DNA of 64,000 nt from Boseongicola sp. SB0665_bin_10 (GTDB taxonomy: Bacteria > Pseudomonadota > Alphaproteobacteria > Rhodobacterales > Rhodobacteraceae): contig VXSG01000039.1 in assembly GCA_009838075.1 (NCBI GenBank), positions 41,052 through 105,051 on the forward strand, read 5' to 3'. The number at the start of each line of letters is the position of its first letter. Within the stretch, counting starts at the first letter, position 1. The notes below the pieces were generated by a model. The model saw only the letters and a program-made list of their open reading frames with translations. It did no database searches and had not been told where the DNA came from. Below are positions 58,818 to 64,000 of this stretch, piece by piece. The position numbers were made by a program, and so were the translations under genes.

Positions 58818-60857
58818 ATGGGTGACCTCCAACGCCTTCTGAAGCCTCGGACCATTGCCGTGATCGGCGGCGGAACGTGGTGCGCGAACGTGATCCGCGA
58901 ATGCCGAAAGATCGGGTTCGACGGCGAGGTCTGGCCCGTGCATCCGACCCGAGACGAAATCGGCGGCCTGTCCGCGTACAGTTCGGTCGAGGCGCTTCCC
59001 TCGCCCCCGGATGCAAGCTTCATTGGCGTCAATCGCGAGGCGACGATCGAGGTGGTGCGAAGCTTGAGGCGGGCGGGCGCGGGCGGCGCGATATGCTTCG
59101 CGTCCGGCTATCGCGAGGCGGAAGCCGAAACGGGGGACGGCGGCCAGATGCAGGCGTCCCTGCTGGAGGCGGCGGACGACATGCGCTTCCTGGGCCCCAA
59201 TTGCTATGGGCTGCTCAACCTTCTCGACGGGGCGGCGCTATGGCCCGACCAGCACGGTGCGAGGCGGACCGGGCGAGGCGTGGCCGTGATCACCCAGTCG
59301 TCCAACATGGCACTGAGCATGACCATGCAGACACGCGGCCTGCCCTTGGCCTACGTGGTTGCAGGGGGCAACCAGGCGCAGACGGACCAGGCCGAAATCG
59401 GATCGATGTTGCTGGAAGACGAACGCGTGACGGCGCTCGGCCTGCATGTCGAGGGCATCGGAGACGTTCGCCGCTTCGAGACCATGGCAAACACGGCGCG
59501 ATCCCTTGGCAAGCCGATCGTCGCCCTGAAGGTCGGCGCGTCCGAGCAGGCGCAGGCCGCAACCGTGTCCCATACCGCCTCGCTTGCCGGCAGTGCGACC
59601 GGCGCACGTGCGCTTCTCGCGCGGCTTGGCATCGGGCAGGCGGAGAGCCTTCCGGTGTTTCTGGAGGCGCTCAAGCTCCTCCATGTGACAGGGCCGCTGG
59701 CGTCGAACCGCATCGCCTCGATGTCATGCTCTGGCGGCGAGGCGAGCCTGGTTGCGGACACGGCGCTGTCCACCGGGCTGGAGTTTCCGCCATTGTCCGA
59801 ACTGCAGCGCGAAGACCTTGCCAAGGTGCTCGGCCACAAGGTCGCGCTCGCCAATCCCCTGGACTATCACACCTACATCTGGAGGGACGGCCGGGCCTTG
59901 ACGGCTTGCTTCATGGCGATGATGCAAGAAGATCTTGGCCTTGGGATGGTCATCCTTGACATGCCGCACCCCGACCGTTGCGACCGGACCGAATGGGACC
60001 GCGTGCTGGAAGCCGTCGAGACGACGCGGAAGGCGACGGGTGTCCCCATGGCCATCGTGTCCACCCTTCCCGAAAACATGCCGGAGGACGTCTCGGACCG
60101 GCTCGTTGCAAACGACGTCGCGCCCCTTGCCGGCATTCCGGAAGCGCTGGCCGCGATCGACATCGCCGCGCAGCTTGGCAGGCCCGGGACGGAAGCGCCG
60201 CCGCTCCTCGTGCCCGGGCCAGGCGGCCCGTCCCGCTTGATTGCCGAGGCCGAGGCCAAGGCCGCTCTTGCCGCGCACGGACTCGACGTTCCCAAGGGCG
60301 CAAGTGCGGCTTCACCGGAAGAAGCCGTGGCGGCGGCGGGAGAGATCGGATTCCCCCTGGTCCTGAAGGGCGAGGGCAGGGCGCACAAGACCGAGGTCGG
60401 CGCGATTGCCCTGGATCTGCGCGATCCCGCCGCGTTGGGTGACGAGGTCCGCCGCATGAAGGCCGACGGCTATCTTGTTGAGGAAATGGTGACGGGCACG
60501 GTCGCCGAACTGCTCGTCGGAGTGATCGCCGACCCTGCCCACGGGTTCGTGCTGACGCTTGGGGCCGGAGGCACGATGACCGAGATCCTGGAAGACGTGA
60601 CGTCGCTTCTGTTGCCGGTGACGGAGGACGACGTCCGCGTCGCGCTCGACCGGCTACGCATCGCGCCCGTGCTCTCGGGCTATCGTGGCGCACCCGCCGC
60701 AGATTGCGCCGGGATTGCATCGGCCGTTCTCGCGGTACAGGACTATGTGGCTGCAAATGCCGGGACCGTTCTTGAGGTCGAGGTCAATCCGCTCATCGCG
60801 ACCTCAACCCGGGCAGTGGCGGCGGATGCGCTGATTCGATTGAGGGATGGGAGATGA
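58818..60857 (+). CDS. NDP-forming acyl-CoA synthetase (acetate-CoA ligase family)
   Basis: A 679-residue single-chain enzyme. Residues 1-130 are the CoA-binding Rossmann domain (LLKPRTIAVIGGGTW), 145-450 the succinyl-CoA-ligase-like domains (ITQSSNMALSMTMQTRG, and VSHTASLAGS with the catalytic His), and 460-679 an ATP-grasp domain (PLVLKGEGRAHKTEVGAIAL, EVEVNPLI). Such enzymes activate acids with ATP, giving ADP. It overlaps the next gene by ATGA and follows the dehydrogenase by 33 bp. In known carnitine pathways the ligase is often AMP-forming (CaiC), so this would be an alternative activation step. Confidence 0.87.
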   Translation: MGDLQRLLKPRTIAVIGGGTWCANVIRECRKIGFDGEVWPVHPTRDEIGGLSAYSSVEALPSPPDASFIGVNREATIEVVRSLRRAGAGGAICFASGYREAEAETGDGGQMQASLLEAADDMRFLGPNCYGLLNLLDGAALWPDQHGARRTGRGVAVITQSSNMALSMTMQTRGLPLAYVVAGGNQAQTDQAEIGSMLLEDERVTALGLHVEGIGDVRRFETMANTARSLGKPIVALKVGASEQAQAATVSHTASLAGSATGARALLARLGIGQAESLPVFLEALKLLHVTGPLASNRIASMSCSGGEASLVADTALSTGLEFPPLSELQREDLAKVLGHKVALANPLDYHTYIWRDGRALTACFMAMMQEDLGLGMVILDMPHPDRCDRTEWDRVLEAVETTRKATGVPMAIVSTLPENMPEDVSDRLVANDVAPLAGIPEALAAIDIAAQLGRPGTEAPPLLVPGPGGPSRLIAEAEAKAALAAHGLDVPKGASAASPEEAVAAAGEIGFPLVLKGEGRAHKTEVGAIALDLRDPAALGDEVRRMKADGYLVEEMVTGTVAELLVGVIADPAHGFVLTLGAGGTMTEILEDVTSLLLPVTEDDVRVALDRLRIAPVLSGYRGAPAADCAGIASAVLAVQDYVAANAGTVLEVEVNPLIATSTRAVAADALIRLRDGR

Positions 60858-61639
60858 CGGAAACGCCGATCAGGACGACAAGCAGGGGGCATGTCCTTGA
60901 AGTGACGCTCGACCGGCCCAAGGCCAATGCGATCGACCTGGCCACGAGCCGGGTCATGGGAGACGTGTTCACGGAGTTTCGCGACGACCCGGATCTGCGG
61001 GTGGCTCTGGTGACGGCTGCAGGCGAGAAGTTCTTCTGTCCAGGGTGGGATCTCAAGGCCGCCGCGGAAGGCGACGCGGTGGACGGGGACTATGGCGCGG
61101 GCGGATTTGGCGGATTGCAGGAGCTGCGCGGTCTGAACAAGCCGGTCGTCATGGCCGTGAACGGCATCTGCTGCGGCGGCGGCCTTGAACTGGCGCTTTC
61201 AGGGGACATCATCCTTGCAGCGGATCACGCGACCTTTGCCCTTCCCGAGATTCGCTCGGGCACCGTGGCCGACGCGGCAAGTGTCAGGCTCCCCAAGCGC
61301 ATTCCCTATCACGTTGCAATGGAAATGCTGCTGACGGGACGGTGGATCACCGCGGAAGAGGCGGCGCGCTGGGGGCTTGTGAACCAGGTGCATCCCAAGG
61401 GCGATCTCATGGAAAAGGCCCGCGAGATGGCGGATCTCCTTGCCGCTGGCCCCCCGCTTGTGCATGCCGCGATCAAGGAGATCGTGCGCGAGGCCGAAGA
61501 CATGAAGTTCCAGGATGCCATGAACCGCATCACCAAGAGCCAGTTCGCAACCGTCGAAAGGCTCTATCGCTCGGAAGACCAGATCGAAGGGGCCCGCGCG
61601 TTTGCGGAAAAGCGCGACCCGGTCTGGAAGGGGAGGTAA
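60854..61639 (+). CDS. caiD: Enoyl-CoA hydratase, carnitinyl-CoA dehydratase-like
   Basis: A 261-residue crotonase-fold protein. Motifs: KANAIDLATSRVMG, KFFCPGWDLKAAAEG, the oxyanion-hole segment NGICCGGGLELALSGDI and PEIRSGTVADAASVRLPKRI with the following YHVAMEMLLTGRWI. Several of these, especially FCPGWDLKAAAEGDAVDGDY, are typical of CaiD, which hydrates crotonobetainyl-CoA to L-carnitinyl-CoA. The start overlaps the ligase stop. Combined with the next gene, the direction would be toward carnitine and its cleavage. Confidence 0.82.
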   Translation: MTETPIRTTSRGHVLEVTLDRPKANAIDLATSRVMGDVFTEFRDDPDLRVALVTAAGEKFFCPGWDLKAAAEGDAVDGDYGAGGFGGLQELRGLNKPVVMAVNGICCGGGLELALSGDIILAADHATFALPEIRSGTVADAASVRLPKRIPYHVAMEMLLTGRWITAEEAARWGLVNQVHPKGDLMEKAREMADLLAAGPPLVHAAIKEIVREAEDMKFQDAMNRITKSQFATVERLYRSEDQIEGARAFAEKRDPVWKGR

Positions 61640-61642
61640 CGG

Positions 61643-62554
61643 ATGCCGCTTGCCATGAATCACGAGGTCTTCATCACCTGTGCCGTGACCGGCGCGGGCG
61701 GCACCCAGGATCGCAGCCCGCATGTGCCTAGGTCACCAGAGGAGATCGCAGGCTCCGCCATCGATGCGGCGAAGGCCGGGGCAGCCGTGGTCCACTGTCA
61801 CGTGCGTGATCCAGAAACGGGCGCGCCCGCACGCAAGAAGGAACTGTACCGGGAAGTGACCGACCGCATAAGGTCGGCCGATGTGGACGTTGTCCTGAAC
61901 CTGACTGCAGGCATGGGCGGTGACCTGGTATTCGGCGCGCCCGAAGAGCCGTTGCCGTTGCGGGATGGCACGGACATGGCGAGCGCCGAAGAGCGCGTGG
62001 CCCACATTGCCGAGTGCCGGCCCGAGATCTGCACTCTGGATTGCGGCACAATGAACTTTGCCGAGGCCGACTACGTGATGACCAACACGCCGGGGATGCT
62101 TCGCGCCATGGGCGGGCTGATGACGGAACTTGGCGTGACGCCCGAGATCGAGGCTTTCGATACCGGTCACCTCTGGTTCTCGAGCACGCTTGTGGATGAA
62201 GGCGTGCTGAAGGCGCCGGCATTGGCCCAGCTCTGCATGGGCGTGCCCTGGGGTGCGCCCGACGACCTGAACACGTTCATGGCCATGGTCAACAACGTGC
62301 CGCAGGGCTGGGCCTGGTCCGCCTTCTCGCTCGGCAGGCACCAGATGGCCTATGTCGCGGCGTCCGTGCTGGCGGGTGGCAACGTGCGCGTGGGGCTTGA
62401 GGACAACCTCTGGCTCGGAAAGGGCGTACTTGCGACAAACGCGCAACTGGTCGAGCGCGCCGTGTGCATCATCGAGAACATGGGCGCGCGCGTGATCGGC
62501 CCAGACGAGGTGCGCGACAGGCTCGGCCTGACAAAGCGGGCGCCCGTGGCATGA
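61643..62554 (+). CDS. Beta-keto acid cleavage enzyme (BKACE), dehydrocarnitine-type candidate
   Basis: A 303-residue Zn-dependent TIM-barrel enzyme that condenses a beta-keto acid with acetyl-CoA, giving acetoacetyl-type CoA and a new acid. Seen: FITCAVTGAGGTQDRSP, the metal-binding VVHCHVRDPETG, NLTAGMGGD, CTLDCGTMNF, EAFDTGHLW and NVRVGLEDNLWLG. The family includes the dehydrocarnitine cleavage enzyme, which yields glycine betaine. GGGGAGGTAACGG precedes the ATG, and the gap to the hydratase gene is 3 bp. With a CaiD-like neighbour, the dehydrocarnitine subtype is the best guess; no carnitine 3-dehydrogenase gene is in view. Confidence 0.85.
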   Translation: MPLAMNHEVFITCAVTGAGGTQDRSPHVPRSPEEIAGSAIDAAKAGAAVVHCHVRDPETGAPARKKELYREVTDRIRSADVDVVLNLTAGMGGDLVFGAPEEPLPLRDGTDMASAEERVAHIAECRPEICTLDCGTMNFAEADYVMTNTPGMLRAMGGLMTELGVTPEIEAFDTGHLWFSSTLVDEGVLKAPALAQLCMGVPWGAPDDLNTFMAMVNNVPQGWAWSAFSLGRHQMAYVAASVLAGGNVRVGLEDNLWLGKGVLATNAQLVERAVCIIENMGARVIGPDEVRDRLGLTKRAPVA

Positions 62555-62694
62555 CCGGGGCAACATTGCGGGGTGGCTGAATTCAGGCGCAATGGGCCGG
62601 CGTGTCGCCCAATCGTTCCGGCAACGTCGATTCCGGAGCCACGGCCATTGGCGCAATCGGGCGGCGGTATCGACGGATCAACAGGAGCATAGCG

Positions 62695-64000
62695 ATGCGG
62701 AAACCCAACATCGTTGTCATAATGGCTGACCAGCTGGCGCCGCAGTTCACGGGCGCCTATGGCCATCAGGTGGCGAAGACGCCGCACATGGATGCGCTGG
62801 CAGCGCGGGGAATGCGGTTTGACGCGGCATATTGCAACTCGCCGCTTTGCGCGCCGTCACGCGCCGCGTTCATGTCCGGCCAGCTGATCAGCCGGATCGG
62901 CGCCTATGACAATGCCAGCGAGTTTCCCGCCAGCGTTCCGACCTTCGCGCACTACCTGAAGGGCCTTGGCTACCGCACCTGTCTGTCGGGCAAGATGCAC
63001 TTTGTCGGCCCCGATCAGAAGCACGGTTTCGAGGATCGCGTCACAACCGACATCTACCCGTCCGACTTTGCCTGGACGCCGAACTGGAACGCCAACGAGG
63101 AGCGGATCGACAAGTGGTATCACAACATGCAGACGGTGAAGGAGAGCGGCGTCGCCGTCGCGACCTTCCAGACCGACTACGATGACGAGGTCGAGTTTGC
63201 CACCCGACGGTGGCTGATCGATCGGGGCCGGGACCGTGGCGCGGGCGACGACGCACCGTTCTGCCTGGTGGCAAGTTTCATCCACCCTCACGATCCTTAC
63301 GTGGCGAAGTGCGAATTCTGGGATCTCTATGCCGACGACGAGATCGATATGCCGGGCATGACGCTTGCCCCGGACGAGCAGGACCCGTTTTCGCGGCGCG
63401 TCATGGACGGCATCGAGGCAAGCACCGTTGCCTTGACGGATGAAGAGATTCGCTGCGCGCGCCGCGCCTACCTGGCGAATGTCAGCTATCTTGACAGCAA
63501 GATCGGCGCGATCGTGAAGGCGCTGGAGGAGATTGGCGAGATAGACAACACCATCGTCATCGTGACCTCCGATCACGGCGACATGCTGGGAGAGCGAGGG
63601 CTCTGGTACAAGATGTCGTTCTTCGAGCATTCCGCACGCGTGCCACTGATCATGGCGGGCCCAGGCGTGGCCCGTGGCGCGGCACGGAATGCATGCTCGC
63701 TGGTCGATCTCTTGCCGACGTTTCTCGAAATCGCGGGCGGGGGGGATTGCGCTCCGGACGGGACCATCGACGGGCGCTCGCTGATGCCGCTCGCGCGAGG
63801 CGAGACCGATCCCGTGGACGAGGCCATCGGCGAGTATTGCGCCGAGATGACGCCGTCGCCCGTGTTCATGATCAGGCGGGGCAACCTGAAATACATTCAT
63901 TGCAATGCCGATCCTCCGCTGCTCTTTGACCTCTCGACGGATCCGGATGAAACAGAGAACCTGGCAGGGCGTGCTGAATGGTCCGCCACGGCCCGAAGGC
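62695..64000 (+). CDS. betC: Choline-sulfatase, 3' end outside window
   Basis: A type I sulfatase of the choline-O-sulfate group, which releases choline for glycine betaine synthesis. The start is the ATG at 62695 with AGGAG nine bases upstream. Family marks: KPNIVVIMADQLAPQFTGAYG (fragment), Cys52 in LCAPSRAAFMSG for formylglycine, SRIGAYDNASEFPASVPTF, LSGKMHFVGPDQKHGFE, VTTDIYPSDFAWTPNW, SFIHPHDPY and VTSDHGDMLGERGLWYKM. 435 codons are inside the window; relatives have about 500, so some 65 residues are missing at the right edge. It lies 140 bp after the keto-acid cleavage gene, on the same strand. Confidence 0.93.
   Translation, partial: MRKPNIVVIMADQLAPQFTGAYGHQVAKTPHMDALAARGMRFDAAYCNSPLCAPSRAAFMSGQLISRIGAYDNASEFPASVPTFAHYLKGLGYRTCLSGKMHFVGPDQKHGFEDRVTTDIYPSDFAWTPNWNANEERIDKWYHNMQTVKESGVAVATFQTDYDDEVEFATRRWLIDRGRDRGAGDDAPFCLVASFIHPHDPYVAKCEFWDLYADDEIDMPGMTLAPDEQDPFSRRVMDGIEASTVALTDEEIRCARRAYLANVSYLDSKIGAIVKALEEIGEIDNTIVIVTSDHGDMLGERGLWYKMSFFEHSARVPLIMAGPGVARGAARNACSLVDLLPTFLEIAGGGDCAPDGTIDGRSLMPLARGETDPVDEAIGEYCAEMTPSPVFMIRRGNLKYIHCNADPPLLFDLSTDPDETENLAGRAEWSATARR

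Overview
The window is high-GC DNA that looks alphaproteobacterial, probably a marine or host-associated Rhodobacterales-like bacterium. Evidence: a DMSP demethylase (dmdA) locus, choline-O-sulfate and carnitine-type degradation genes, a complete TRAP transporter, two sugar-type ABC systems, and many Gfo/Idh/MocA and sugar-isomerase-type enzymes. Housekeeping content is small: recD2, ispD and one tRNA-Ser(GCU). The rest is catabolic cassettes separated by scars of mobile elements, toxin-antitoxin (TA) modules and decaying genes.

Layout. 0-3.2 kb: a HipA kinase cut by the window edge, a Tat-exported intradiol dioxygenase and a PrlF-YhaV TA pair. 3.7-9.3 kb: a sulfatase (+), then a CoA-transferase, a homocysteine S-methyltransferase-like protein and a glycine-amidinotransferase-like enzyme (-). 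9.5-9.9 kb: a DUF4338/DruA-like remnant. 10.2-13.8 kb: a MocD/MocE-like desaturase-Rieske pair facing a LacI-type regulator, then a second LacI-type regulator. 14-20.7 kb: a TRAP transporter, a decayed hydroxyisobutyrate-type dehydrogenase, a TIM-barrel isomerase and a two-domain isomerase/HPPD-like protein (3-dehydroshikimate dehydratase type). 20.8-33.3 kb: a sugar locus with an oxidoreductase plus a putative D-apionate lactonase on one strand, and binding protein, ATPase, permease, GntR regulator, ABM-fold protein, HpaI aldolase and 2-hydroxyacid dehydrogenase on the other.

In that locus a 1,362-bp segment carrying the binding-protein gene, its promoter and a stem-loop is present twice as a direct repeat. 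The DNA between the copies contains a decayed Lrp/E1-dehydrogenase gene pair next to the intact enzymes. My best functional reading is uptake of a branched pentose such as D-apiose, oxidation to the lactone and hydrolysis to the acid.

33.3-38.5 kb: an MNT/HEPN pair with a broken HEPN gene, an IS21 scar, then an acyl-CoA dehydrogenase-dmdB-dmdA run. 38.7-41.5 kb: tRNA-Ser and recD2. 41.7-47.2 kb: a five-gene MalK/E/F/G-type ABC operon with a SnoaL-like protein, preceded by a 24-bp palindromic LacI-type operator. 47.3-52.2 kb: an accessory patch with two broken tyrosine recombinases, a RES toxin-antitoxin pair whose toxin gene is tandemly duplicated (575 bp), and a transposase scrap. 52.2-55.9 kb: ispD, a galactose-dehydrogenase-like enzyme, an NAD(P)-dependent oxidoreductase and a dead LysE exporter gene. 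56-64 kb: an amidase, then a tight run (acyl-CoA dehydrogenase, NDP-forming CoA ligase, CaiD-like hydratase, beta-keto acid cleavage enzyme) and a choline-sulfatase running off the window. The last five genes together suggest supply of glycine betaine/choline from carnitine-like compounds and choline sulfate.

Assignments rest on motif and family recognition by eye. No database search or alignment was run.
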